23,982 nt of DNA from UMGS172 sp045637775 (lineage in GTDB: Bacteria > Bacillota > Clostridia > Oscillospirales > Acutalibacteraceae). The position numbers and the translations under genes are program-made. The stretch lies in contig JAZUAC010000002.1 in NCBI GenBank assembly GCA_045637775.1, positions 1 to 23,982 of the forward strand. The letters are read 5' to 3'. Shown here piece by piece: positions 13,768 through 22,224 of the stretch (position 1 is its first letter; each line of letters starts with the position of its first letter). The notes under the pieces are model-generated. The model searched no databases. It was given only the letters and a program-made list of their open reading frames with translations, and had not been told where the DNA came from.

Positions 13768-14532
13768 TTATTTTTTCTTTTGTTGCTTTAACCAAATCTT
13801 CATAACAAGACGGTGAGGCAACAGCTTGGTCAACAACACCTGTGCACGGATTGAGAATCCGCAAACCGAAACATCCTTGCCCTTTCGCATATCACGAAGT
13901 GCTCTTGTTACAACCTCTTCAGAGGTGAAAAACTTATTATAATAGGTGATAACGCTTTCATCGGTTACTGCGCGATCGAAAAATTCGGTCTTGACCCAAC
14001 CTGGACACACCGCCATCATCTTGATTCCCGTGTGGCGAAGCTCGGCGTTTACAGCCCTTGTAAAGGACAAAACAAACGCCTTGGTAGCACCGTAGACACC
14101 GATATAAGGCACAGGCTGGAAGGACGACAGTGAATCAACCTGATAGACCTCTGAGCCTTTAGTAAGATACGGCATGGTGATATAGGTAACCGCAACCAAA
14201 GCCTTATCGTTAAGGTCTATCATACCAAGCTGATCCTCTAACGGAATATCGGTGAATGCGCCAAACTTTCCGTAACCGCTGGCATTAACAAGCACCTTTA
14301 CCTCGGGCTTGTGTTCCTCTAACAGAGCCTTATATTCATCATAGCTTTTGGGGTCGGTAAGATCCATTGAAATACATCTTACGGGTTGATTCAACTCAAC
14401 CTCGATTTCTTTAAGGCGGTCAAGACGGCGTGCGATAACCCAAACCTCGTCAAAGGTTTCTTTCTCGCAAATCTGCTTAACAAACTCACGACCCATTCCG
14501 CTTGAAGCTCCTGTGAAAACTGCTATTTTCAT
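13768..14532 (-). CDS. Short-chain dehydrogenase/reductase
   Basis: A 254-residue classical SDR with a Rossmann fold. The cofactor motif TGASSGMG is at 7-14, NASG at 83-86, the catalytic serine probably Ser134, and YGATK at 147-151 (Tyr147, Lys151). The PGWVKTEFF segment after the active site is typical. ARR following the second strand (34-36) suggests NADPH preference. It is an NAD(P)-dependent oxidoreductase; the substrate cannot be told. It resembles DltE/YqjQ-like SDRs in general form. Its ATG overlaps the mnmG stop (ATGA), so it is translationally coupled to mnmE-mnmG. In many genomes rsmG follows mnmG; here it does not. Confidence 0.88.
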   Translation of the reverse strand: MKIAVFTGASSGMGREFVKQICEKETFDEVWVIARRLDRLKEIEVELNQPVRCISMDLTDPKSYDEYKALLEEHKPEVKVLVNASGYGKFGAFTDIPLEDQLGMIDLNDKALVAVTYITMPYLTKGSEVYQVDSLSSFQPVPYIGVYGATKAFVLSFTRAVNAELRHTGIKMMAVCPGWVKTEFFDRAVTDESVITYYNKFFTSEEVVTRALRDMRKGKDVSVCGFSIRAQVLLTKLLPHRLVMKIWLKQQKKK

Positions 14533-16409
14533 AATGTTTCTCCCTTTAACTTTTCAAGGTATATCAATAATACAGTTATGTCGGCAGGGCTGACACCAGA
14601 TATACGCGAAGCCTGACCGATATTAGATGGCTTTACCTTTTTAAGTTTTTCAACAGCCTCAAGTCGCAGACCTTTTATCCCGTCATAATCAAGAACTTCA
14701 GGCAAAACACGGCTTTCAAGACGTTCAAGTTCTTTGACTTGAGCCGCCTGGCGTTCGATATAACCTGAGTATTTTATCTCGGTCTCAACCCTTTCGGCAA
14801 CCTCAAACGGAAGCTCGGGGCGTTCCTTATCAAACGGTGCAAGCGACAGATAATCCATCTGCGGACGGCGGATAAGGTCACTCATTCTGACACCCGTTTT
14901 AAGCGGAACGGTGCCCTTTTCCAAAAGCAACGCATTCAGCTCATCACTCGGGCCAAAGAATGAAGTTTCAAGTCGCTCTATCTCGGCATTTTTGAGTTTG
15001 ACCCGTTCAAGATATGCCTCATAATCGGCATCGCTCAAAAGACCGATGTTATGACCAATTTCACTCAAACGCTCGTCGGCATTATCCTGCCTTAAAAGCA
15101 AGCGATACTCCGAGCGAGAGGTCATCATACGGTAAGGGTCAGAACAACCCTTGGTACAAAGGTCATCTATCAGTGTTCCGATATAAGAACTCGACCTCGA
15201 CAGGGTTAATTCCTTCTCACCTTTGACCTTCAACGCAGCATTGATACCTGCAACGAGACCCTGTGCGGCAGCCTCCTCATATCCGGAGGAACCGTTAAAC
15301 TGTCCCGCACCGTAAAGACCCTCGTGAGATTTTATCTCAAGTGTCAGTTTCAAAGCCAACGGGTCGATGCAGGAATATTCGATTGCATAGGCATTACGCA
15401 TAACCTGAACATTTTGAAGTCCGGGAATGGTTCGGTAAAACTCAATCTGTACCTCCTCGGGCAATGATGACGACATACCCTGAAGATACATTTCCTCGGT
15501 GTTCAATCCGCAAGGCTCGATAAACAACTGATGTCGCTTTTTATCTGCAAAACGGACAATCTTATCCTCCAAGCTCGGACAATAACGCGGTCCCACACCC
15601 TCTATAACTCCGCCGTAAAGCGGTGAACGGTGAAGGTTACGCAAAATAACCTCTTTAGTTTCGTCATTGGTGTAGGAAATATAGCAAACTGACTCGTTAT
15701 TTATGGTTTTAGGGTCGGTCGAAAAGCTAAACGGAGTAACCGTTTCGTCACCCGGTTGAACCTCCAACTCTGAAAAATCGATGCTTGAACGCAAAACACG
15801 AGCCGGAGTGCCGGTTTTAAAACGGCGTAACGGCAACTCTAATTTAAGCAAAGCTGATTCCAAAGCGTTAGACGGAAAAGTTCCGTCGGGACCACTTTCA
15901 TAGTTGACCTCACCGACATAAATTTTACCCTTCAAATATGTACCCGTTGCAATAATAACCGTTTTGGAAACATATTCGGCATTAAGCTGGGTAACACAAT
16001 GCCAACCGTCATCCTCTTTAAAAAGGTCGACAATTTCGGCCTGACGAAGATGCAGATTTTCGCACTTTTCAAGTGTGTGCTTCATACATTCGGCATAAGC
16101 GCGGCGGTCAATCTGTGCACGAAGGCTATGCACCGCAGGGCCTTTGCCTCGGTTCAGCATACGGTTTTGGATGGTGGTCTTGTCGGCGACTTTACCCATT
16201 TCGCCACCCAAAGCATCAATCTCGCGCACAAGATGACCCTTGGCAGTACCGCCTATGGACGGATTGCAGGGCATATTGCCGACGGCATCCATATTTATTG
16301 TGAAAATCGCGGTCTTGCAACCCATTCTTGCCGAGGCTAAAGCCGCCTCAATGCCTGCGTGACCCGCACCTATAACCAGAACATCATAATTTCCGGCAAA
16401 ATATTTCAT
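14529..16409 (-). CDS. mnmG: tRNA uridine-5-carboxymethylaminomethyl modification enzyme MnmG
   Basis: A 626-residue FAD protein that works with MnmE to place carboxymethylaminomethyl groups on wobble U34 of certain tRNAs. The N-terminus has YDVLVIGAGHAGIEAALASARMG (GxGxxG at 14-19). The family signatures GNMPCNPSIGGTAKGHLVREIDALGGEMG and GPRYCPSLEDKIVRF..HQLFIEPCG are present, with the two functional cysteines inside them. The C-terminal helical domain (EYRLLLRQDNADERLSEIG, GYIERQ, SNIGQASRISGVSPADI) binds MnmE and tRNA. The ATG at 16407-16409 follows AAGGGGA; an upstream extension to 16496 lacks support. It starts 25 bases after mnmE. Confidence 0.97.
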   Translation of the reverse strand: MKYFAGNYDVLVIGAGHAGIEAALASARMGCKTAIFTINMDAVGNMPCNPSIGGTAKGHLVREIDALGGEMGKVADKTTIQNRMLNRGKGPAVHSLRAQIDRRAYAECMKHTLEKCENLHLRQAEIVDLFKEDDGWHCVTQLNAEYVSKTVIIATGTYLKGKIYVGEVNYESGPDGTFPSNALESALLKLELPLRRFKTGTPARVLRSSIDFSELEVQPGDETVTPFSFSTDPKTINNESVCYISYTNDETKEVILRNLHRSPLYGGVIEGVGPRYCPSLEDKIVRFADKKRHQLFIEPCGLNTEEMYLQGMSSSLPEEVQIEFYRTIPGLQNVQVMRNAYAIEYSCIDPLALKLTLEIKSHEGLYGAGQFNGSSGYEEAAAQGLVAGINAALKVKGEKELTLSRSSSYIGTLIDDLCTKGCSDPYRMMTSRSEYRLLLRQDNADERLSEIGHNIGLLSDADYEAYLERVKLKNAEIERLETSFFGPSDELNALLLEKGTVPLKTGVRMSDLIRRPQMDYLSLAPFDKERPELPFEVAERVETEIKYSGYIERQAAQVKELERLESRVLPEVLDYDGIKGLRLEAVEKLKKVKPSNIGQASRISGVSPADITVLLIYLEKLKGETL

Positions 16410-16434
16410 ACTTTTCCCCTTATGTTTCAGCACA

Positions 16435-17796
16435 TTATTTTCCAACACAAAAATGTTCAAAAACCTTGTTTGCAACCTCAACGGTGACGCGTTCACCCGA
16501 AAGCTCCATTAAAGACGATAAAGCATCATCAAGGCAGACACCTACGGCATCAACCGTCATACCGCATTGCAATGCAGACAAAGCCTCTTTAACCGAGCCT
16601 AATGCCCTTTGAGCACAGTTACGCTGACGCTCATTGAGATAAACCGCCGATTCGCCAGAAAGGTTTGCAGTACCCGTAACCGATTTAACAAGCTCGGTAA
16701 ACCTTTGAACACCCAAGCCCTCTTTGGCCGACATTTCAACAAACGAAAGACCTCTCGACACGGCAACCTCGGTATTAGCGGTGGCAAGATCGGACTTATT
16801 GAACACTACAACGGCAGGTCGACCCTTTATACCGTCAAGCAGTTGGGCAATTTCTTGGCTTTCGGCATCGGTCGAGTCAACAACGGCAATTATAAGGTCG
16901 GCACACTCTATTCTCTCGCGAGTTAAACGGACACCAATCTGTTCAACCTCATCATCGGTTTCGCGAAGTCCTGCCGTGTCACTCAATCGCAACACAACAC
17001 CGTCCAACGAAACGGTTTCTTCAATAATATCTCTTGTTGTGCCTGCAATGGAAGTGACTATAGAGCGCTCACAACCCACAAGCAGGTTCATCAAGGTCGA
17101 CTTGCCTGCATTGGGAGGCCCCACAATAACGGTGTTTATGCCGTGGCGAATCATTCGTCCCGTGTCATAATCGTCACAAAGCTTGTTTAAAGCACCTTCG
17201 GAATCCGCCAACATCTGTTCCAATTTGTCGATTCCACTAAACTCGGGTTCTTCATCGGGAAAATCCGAAAAAGCCGCCACCGTAGCGCAAGCAAAGGTTA
17301 TGTTTTCTTTAATTTCGGCACATTTTTTGAAAATAGCACCATTTTTGGCCGCCATCGAGGCTCTCAAAGCCTGCTCACCATCGGACGAAATAATGTCTGC
17401 AACGGCCTCGGCCTCGGTAAGACTTATCTTGCCGTTTTCAAAGGCTCTGCGGGTAAACTCACCGCGTTCAGCCATAACTGCGCCTGCCGACAAAACGGCA
17501 CGCAACACCTGACGCACAACAAACGAACCGCCGTGAACCGACAGCTCAACAGTGTCCTCACCCGTATAGCTTTTAGGTGCGCGAAAGACGAGAGCCACCG
17601 CCTCATCAACGGTATTGCCGCCATCGATAACATGACCAAAAAGCGCGGTGTAACCGTTTTGCTCGGAAAGTTTTTTACCCGAAACGCTTTTGAAAACCTT
17701 ATCGGCAACCGCCAAAGCATTGTCGCCCGAAACACGCACAACACCTATTCCGCCCAAACCTTCGGGCGTTGCCACCGCGGCAATCGTTCTTCCCAT
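16435..17796 (-). CDS. mnmE: tRNA modification GTPase MnmE
   Basis: A 453-residue protein, normal length. The N-terminal formyl-THF-binding domain begins TIAAVATPEGLGGIGVVRVSG. The inserted G domain has GPPNAGKST at 226-234 (P-loop), AGTTRD at 251-256 (G2), DTAG at 273-276 (G3) and NKSD at 333-336 (G4). The C-terminus ends FCVGK with Cys450, matching the family FC(I/V)GK ending. It forms the MnmE-MnmG complex that modifies tRNA wobble uridines. The ATG at 17794-17796 follows GAGG; an earlier frame extension has no such site. It leads the mnmE-mnmG-SDR operon from the promoter at 17834-17863. Confidence 0.97.
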   Translation of the reverse strand: MGRTIAAVATPEGLGGIGVVRVSGDNALAVADKVFKSVSGKKLSEQNGYTALFGHVIDGGNTVDEAVALVFRAPKSYTGEDTVELSVHGGSFVVRQVLRAVLSAGAVMAERGEFTRRAFENGKISLTEAEAVADIISSDGEQALRASMAAKNGAIFKKCAEIKENITFACATVAAFSDFPDEEPEFSGIDKLEQMLADSEGALNKLCDDYDTGRMIRHGINTVIVGPPNAGKSTLMNLLVGCERSIVTSIAGTTRDIIEETVSLDGVVLRLSDTAGLRETDDEVEQIGVRLTRERIECADLIIAVVDSTDAESQEIAQLLDGIKGRPAVVVFNKSDLATANTEVAVSRGLSFVEMSAKEGLGVQRFTELVKSVTGTANLSGESAVYLNERQRNCAQRALGSVKEALSALQCGMTVDAVGVCLDDALSSLMELSGERVTVEVANKVFEHFCVGK

Positions 17797-17833
17797 ACTG
17801 CACCTCACAAACACAAAACTTTTCTAACTATAT

Positions 17834-17863
17834 ATTATACACCCACAAAACCATACAAGTCAA
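17834..17863 (-). promoter_or_regulatory. Sigma-A promoter for mnmE-mnmG-SDR
   Basis: On the minus strand there is TTGACT (17858-17863), an 18-base spacer and exact TATAAT (17834-17839). The leader would be about 30 bases. Confidence 0.8.
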
Positions 17864-17896
17864 TCAAAAACTTTAATAAAATGAACATAGCAACAC

Positions 17897-17927
17897 ACAA
17901 AAACCGCCTTGCCAATCGGCAAGGCGG
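17897..17927 (-). terminator. Terminator after the membrane-protein gene
   Basis: CCGCCTTGCC (17904-17913) and GGCAAGGCGG (17918-17927) form a perfect 10-base stem with a 4-base loop. The minus strand continues TTTTTGTGTG. It separates the gene at 17939-18841 from mnmE. Confidence 0.9.
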
Positions 17928-17938
17928 GGTTGAGTTAA

Positions 17939-18841
17939 TTATTCGTCGGTTGATGGGGTGTTTTCTTGTGCAGTAGGTTCTGTTGTAGGTTTGGGCAGAT
18001 AGTCTACTTCCTTCGACCAATCCTTGGCTATTCTTCTCTCTTCCATTCGTCTTTTCATTTTTGGGTGAATGGTGTGTGACTTTTTGAAGGTGTTAATGGT
18101 GAAAAATCCCGTGAAAATTGCGGCAGCGGCAAGACTCAACGGCATGACCGCAGACTCAGTCACCTTATCGCCAAAGCCGCAAACCCATGCAATGATTTCG
18201 GGTATCAGCGACACATTACACAAGGCACATGTCAACAATCCCAAAGGATAAATTCGTCTGAAATTCTTTTCAGGATTAACACCGCTGATTGCTTTGCCCA
18301 AGGTCACCGAGAAAAGCAATACGGCGCAGATTGCAAAGGTCTCATACACGGTACGTACACGCAACGCCCTTTCGGTGTAGAAAAGATAGGCACAAACAAA
18401 CTCAACCAACCAATACACCAAAAACAGCAATGCTGCGAATTTAGGGAATCTCATTTTGCTCAATGCCGAAACGGTCAGCAGTGTGCAGGCAATCGCTACA
18501 GCTACCGACGAAGCAAGCAATATTGTGTTGATTTTCCCCGAAGCAAAAGCACCCAAGCACCCACCTGCAAGGTAAAGAATACCCGAAAGGCAGGCCGCGA
18601 CCGCCGAAGGTACACCCTTGCAATTCAAGACCTCGGGTTGACGGACAGCACCGTTGGCATTAAAGCACAAAGCACCTAACGACAGAACCACAAGCACCGT
18701 TCCGATTATATTGACGACCAACATACCGGGCTTTAAAAAAGCAGTACCGCTTTCGGTCAAAAACATTATCTGCACTGTTCTGAACGCAACCGCAATAAGG
18801 TTGACCACAATAAACAGTTTGGTTGTATACTTCAAATTCAA
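17939..18841 (-). CDS. Hypothetical eight-helix membrane protein
   Basis: A 300-residue protein of no family I recognise. Hydrophobic stretches at about 8-28, 37-60, 79-99, 104-126, 133-155, 164-184, 198-221 and 231-251 suggest eight membrane helices. A basic stretch (KMKRRMEERRIAKDWSKEVD, about 261-280) and a Thr/Pro/Glu-rich tail to residue 300 are likely cytoplasmic. No transporter or enzyme motif is evident. The start is TTG at 18839-18841, chosen because AGGAGG lies 7 bases upstream. It has its own promoter and terminator and is divergent from spoIID, which hints at nothing firm about function. Confidence 0.8.
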   Translation of the reverse strand: MNLKYTTKLFIVVNLIAVAFRTVQIMFLTESGTAFLKPGMLVVNIIGTVLVVLSLGALCFNANGAVRQPEVLNCKGVPSAVAACLSGILYLAGGCLGAFASGKINTILLASSVAVAIACTLLTVSALSKMRFPKFAALLFLVYWLVEFVCAYLFYTERALRVRTVYETFAICAVLLFSVTLGKAISGVNPEKNFRRIYPLGLLTCALCNVSLIPEIIAWVCGFGDKVTESAVMPLSLAAAAIFTGFFTINTFKKSHTIHPKMKRRMEERRIAKDWSKEVDYLPKPTTEPTAQENTPSTDE

Positions 18842-18904
18842 GAGTTATCCTCCTAAAAGTAATCATTTTATTAGTACAAGCATATATTTTAATGCAACAC
18901 AACT

Positions 18905-18933
18905 ATTTTATTCCATTATACTCGTTTTGTCAA
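18905..18933 (-). promoter_or_regulatory. Sigma-A promoter of the membrane-protein gene
   Basis: On the minus strand there is exact TTGACA (18928-18933), a 17-base spacer and TAAAAT (18905-18910). The leader is about 57 bases. Confidence 0.8.
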
Positions 18934-18972
18934 TCAATTTAAAACAATATTAGAAAATGAAGGGAAATATAT

Positions 18973-19947
18973 ATGAAAGGAATACACATAACCTCGGTGG
19001 CTGTAATTTTTGTTTGCATGGTTCTTTTCCCGTTGCTGTCTATGAAAACAACAAAAAAGCCTTCTGAAATCGCGCCACCGTTAACAAGCTATAACCAAAT
19101 AACATCCGATAGTAAAACCGTTTTAAGGGTATACTTGACCGCCGAAAAAAGAGTCGTCCAAATGCCGATAAACCAATATGTCATGGGTGTTGTTGCCGCC
19201 GAAATGCCTGCCGAATACCACCCCGAAGCACTCAAGGCGCAGGCACTGGTGGCAAGAACCTACGCCCTTTACAAGCAGAGTCTTAACAGTGATAAAGAAT
19301 ACGATGTGACCGACAGCCACAAAACCGACCAAGCTTTTTTGAGTGAATCGCAAGCCAAAGAACGTTTTGGTAACTCGTACAACACTTACATGGACAAGAT
19401 TGCCGAGGCGATTAACGCTGTTGCCGACGATACCGTGCTTTTTGAAGGCAAGCCGATTTTAGCTTCTTGCCACAGTATTTCGGCAGGACGAACCGAGTCG
19501 GCAGAGGTTTTGTGGGGTGGCAGTTATCCATACCTAAAACCTGTTGAAAGTGTTGGCGATGTTTTAAGTCCCGATTATCTGAGCGAGGTCACATTTTCAG
19601 CAGAACAAATGAAAACGGCCCTTGCAAAACACAACATCACACCGGACGGTGACGCAAAAAGCTGGATAACCGATATAACCCGTTCAGATTCGGGGTACAT
19701 ACTAACCATGAAAATCTGCGGAAACGAAATAAAAGGTTCAACCTTTCGTACCGCTTTGGGGCTGCGCAGTACCAATCTTGACATATCATTTGAATCAGAC
19801 CAATTCAAGCTCACCGTCAAAGGCTACGGTCACGGGGTTGGATTAAGTCAGTACGGTGCACAGTTTATGGCACTGCAAGGCAGCGGCTATAAGGAGATAC
19901 TCACCTGGTACTACACCGATTGCAAAGTTGAAAAATACCCACAATAA
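18973..19947 (+). CDS. spoIID: Stage II sporulation protein D (peptidoglycan lytic transglycosylase)
   Basis: A 324-residue protein with one N-terminal membrane segment (residues 6-24), the rest outside. SpoIID cuts glycan strands during forespore engulfment together with SpoIIP and SpoIIM. The SpoIID domain is clear: VMGVVAAEMPAEYHPEALKAQALVARTYAL, where Glu77 matches the catalytic glutamate, then SCHSISAGRTESAEVLWGG and the C-terminal GYGHGVGLSQYGAQFMA motif. The ATG follows AAGGGA. It could also be a vegetative SpoIID/LytB-like relative, but the single transmembrane anchor and length fit SpoIID. It is alone on the plus strand and converges with the surface-protein gene at a shared terminator. 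I could not identify a convincing sigma-E promoter. Confidence 0.92.
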   Translation: MKGIHITSVAVIFVCMVLFPLLSMKTTKKPSEIAPPLTSYNQITSDSKTVLRVYLTAEKRVVQMPINQYVMGVVAAEMPAEYHPEALKAQALVARTYALYKQSLNSDKEYDVTDSHKTDQAFLSESQAKERFGNSYNTYMDKIAEAINAVADDTVLFEGKPILASCHSISAGRTESAEVLWGGSYPYLKPVESVGDVLSPDYLSEVTFSAEQMKTALAKHNITPDGDAKSWITDITRSDSGYILTMKICGNEIKGSTFRTALGLRSTNLDISFESDQFKLTVKGYGHGVGLSQYGAQFMALQGSGYKEILTWYYTDCKVEKYPQ

Positions 19948-19960
19948 TCATTATAAACAA

Positions 19961-19987
19961 GACCCCGCAGACAAAGCCTGCGGGGTC
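19961..19987. terminator. Shared terminator between spoIID and the surface-protein gene
   Basis: GACCCCGCAG (19961-19970) and CTGCGGGGTC (19978-19987) form a perfect 10-base stem with a 7-base loop between convergent genes. Flanks are AT-rich but without a long T-run (AACTTATT on plus, TTGTTTATAA on minus), so it may serve both directions moderately. Confidence 0.75.
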
Positions 19988-19999
19988 AACTTATTCAAA

Positions 20000-22039
20000 T
20001 CAATTCTTTTTCTTACGCTTTACAAGAACTATCACAACAACAACTACTACTGCCGCAATCACAACAACAACCGCCACTACTGCAATGATTATATACAGCA
20101 CAGTATTGTCCTTTCCCTCTTCAACAAGCTCTTTCTGTTGGGATTGAGGCTGGGACTCAGGCTCAGGTTGAGGCTCGGGCTCGGACTCAGGTTCTTCAAC
20201 CACGGGAGGAATCTTATACCAGTCAGCATAAAGCTTCTGATACATGAAGTTGAGCTTCAAGGTTTCACCGTCAACAGGCTGAAGGTTATCAGCATCGTAT
20301 GTCCAACCCAAGAAACGGTAACCTTCCATTTCCAATGTGGGCAAAGTGACCTCGGTTCCGCGGTCAGCATAAATTGTATCAACCAAGGGAGCAATACCGC
20401 TGTCAAAACAGAGCATCACTTTATCGGTTTGAGGTTTGAACTTCTCATCATACTCATAAACAAGTATTTCGTCAACGTAAACCTCCGCCTCACCGCCGAT
20501 AGCGATATAGCAGTAGCTTCCGTCATTCGTCTTGGACTCCCACTTGTGAGTAAACGTGCCTGTCTGCCAACCTTTTTTCTCATCTTCAGCGTTGTAGGAA
20601 AGCATAGCGGTCTTGTAGCTTTGCATATTACGATCACTCGACCAAGCGCCACCGGCGCCGGCTGCAATAAGGCAAATGCTACCTCTATCGCTTATGTAAT
20701 CAACAACCCTATACTTAAAGGTAAATACATATGTCTTACCCGAAACAAGCTTCACCTTTTCGCCCATTTCATTAATGAGCATAACAGCGGCAGGAGTTCC
20801 CTTACCAGCCGAACCGGTAAGGTCAAAACCACGCTGGAAGGAGTAATGCAAAGCGTTATCGCTCTTATAAGCATCCTTCTTGGTCTTATACTTATCATCG
20901 CCTATAAGGCAACGCTGGGTAAACACAGAGTTATCGGGCTTGGGGAATTGTGCAACATTTTCAAAGGTGATAAGTTGCGGAATGATTTCCCATTTGGCAT
21001 AAAGTGTTGTGCTTGCCTCAGGGAAGGTTGATGCAGTATATCTTGTGGTAAAATCCTTATCATACCAACCGGCAAAATTGCAGTTGTCACGGGTCAACTC
21101 AGGGAGCTCCAACGAATCACCCGCACGACCGACAGCCATATCAACCGTTGTCCCGTTATATGTTTCAAAATTTACTGCAATAGCCTCGGGGGAAATATCC
21201 CACTTAGCATAAAGCTTGGTGGTAAGGTCACCGGGCATTGAGGTCTTGGTGAATTTCTTGGTGAGTTTTGCATCGGAATACCAGCCGGCAAAAACATAAA
21301 GGTCGCGTGTGGGTGTGGGAAGCTCGATAGCTTCACCCGACTGTGCAAGCAGTGCGTCACAATAGCTTCCGCCGTTGGAATTAAACTCTATCGACTTGGT
21401 AGACTCGGTACACTCTTTAACCGAAATATTATCGAAAACTATCTTGGTCATGCCGGATTCGATGTTGGTATCGATATCGGAACACGATGCCGAGACAACA
21501 TTTACGGCGATACGGTTATACTCAGGAGACGATGCAACACCGGCTTTAAACACGATAGTCGATGTAATCCATTCGGTAGTATCGCCTGCATAATATGTAG
21601 CGTTGGGGAATGACTTTACCTTAACAAGTTCATCACCCGAACCGGTATAACGAACAAGGTTGATAACTGTAGGATAATTAGTATCTCTCATTTCGCCGGC
21701 AACCTGCGTCACCTTATAGTTAATGGTTACAGCGTAGATTTTGCCGTCATTAAGTGCGAGGGTTCCCTTTGAACTGTTATAAATCTCAAAACGGTTATCC
21801 TGCGAACTGGACTTGACCTTAACCTCAAGTGCTTTGCCACCGTCATTGTCAACAATAGCACCCGAAGTACAATTATCCGAAGAAAGATCCGAATAATAAT
21901 TGCCCTCAAAATCGGCAACATACTCCGAAATAAATGAGGTACCTACAACCGTTGCAGCGCTGATACCGACTGCACAAATACCCAAAAGCATCATAACGGT
22001 CAACGCAACACACAAACCTTTAGTCAAAAATCTTTTCAT
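20000..22039 (-). CDS. Secreted membrane-anchored protein with InlB-type (Listeria-Bacteroides) repeats
   Basis: A 679-residue extracellular protein. A signal peptide spans residues 1 to about 28 (hydrophobic core then GISAA). Residues about 35-210 and 355-530 are beta-rich, jelly-roll-like segments resembling carbohydrate-binding domains (each ends in a strand such as TKIVFDNISVKE or EVYVDEILVYEY). Three InlB-type repeats (Flg_new family) lie at about 216-281, 289-351 and 541-608, each with GWY/GWT and ending LYAKW or LYADW. Then come a Pro/Glu/Gln/Ser spacer (611-636), one membrane helix (647-673) and a KRKKKN tail. There is no LPXTG sortase signal before the helix. It probably displays binding modules on the cell surface; the ligand is unknown. 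The ATG follows AAAGG. It has its own promoter and converges with spoIID. Confidence 0.87.
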   Translation of the reverse strand: MKRFLTKGLCVALTVMMLLGICAVGISAATVVGTSFISEYVADFEGNYYSDLSSDNCTSGAIVDNDGGKALEVKVKSSSQDNRFEIYNSSKGTLALNDGKIYAVTINYKVTQVAGEMRDTNYPTVINLVRYTGSGDELVKVKSFPNATYYAGDTTEWITSTIVFKAGVASSPEYNRIAVNVVSASCSDIDTNIESGMTKIVFDNISVKECTESTKSIEFNSNGGSYCDALLAQSGEAIELPTPTRDLYVFAGWYSDAKLTKKFTKTSMPGDLTTKLYAKWDISPEAIAVNFETYNGTTVDMAVGRAGDSLELPELTRDNCNFAGWYDKDFTTRYTASTFPEASTTLYAKWEIIPQLITFENVAQFPKPDNSVFTQRCLIGDDKYKTKKDAYKSDNALHYSFQRGFDLTGSAGKGTPAAVMLINEMGEKVKLVSGKTYVFTFKYRVVDYISDRGSICLIAAGAGGAWSSDRNMQSYKTAMLSYNAEDEKKGWQTGTFTHKWESKTNDGSYCYIAIGGEAEVYVDEILVYEYDEKFKPQTDKVMLCFDSGIAPLVDTIYADRGTEVTLPTLEMEGYRFLGWTYDADNLQPVDGETLKLNFMYQKLYADWYKIPPVVEEPESEPEPQPEPESQPQSQQKELVEEGKDNTVLYIIIAVVAVVVVIAAVVVVVVIVLVKRKKKN

Positions 22040-22090
22040 TTTTCATCTGCCTTTCAAAAATATGAATGTTCATGATACATAATCATTGTT

Positions 22091-22119
22091 ATTATATATG
22101 TCTGCGGTCTTTTTTTCAA
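22091..22119 (-). promoter_or_regulatory. Sigma-A promoter of the surface-protein gene
   Basis: On the minus strand there is TTGAAA (22114-22119), a 17-base spacer and exact TATAAT (22091-22096). The leader to the ATG at 22039 is about 45 bases. Confidence 0.75.
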
Positions 22120-22177
22120 GATATTTTTGCTATTATTAACAAAAAAATACATACCTTTCGCTTTTGAAATTGAATAT

Positions 22178-22209
22178 AGAAAAAACCGAGCAGAAAGCCT
22201 GCTCGGTTT
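22178..22209 (-). terminator. Terminator after argH
   Basis: AAACCGAGCAG (22183-22193) and CTGCTCGGTTT (22199-22209) form a perfect 11-base stem with a 5-base loop. The minus strand continues with a T-run (TTTTTTC). It lies just past the argH stop. Confidence 0.92.
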
Positions 22210-22224
22210 GACAATTAAAATATA

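Noticed and set aside
18842..18972. Sigma-E-type promoter for spoIID
   Set aside because: TCATTTT and CATATATT occur at about 18863 and 18881, but the spacing (about 11 bases) is too short and the match is poor.
19856..21031. 391-codon open frame on the plus strand
   Set aside because: It is antisense to the surface-protein gene, overlaps the end of spoIID, has low-complexity His/Asn/Leu-rich composition and shows no domain. It is a mirror of the Val- and Glu-rich coding strand.
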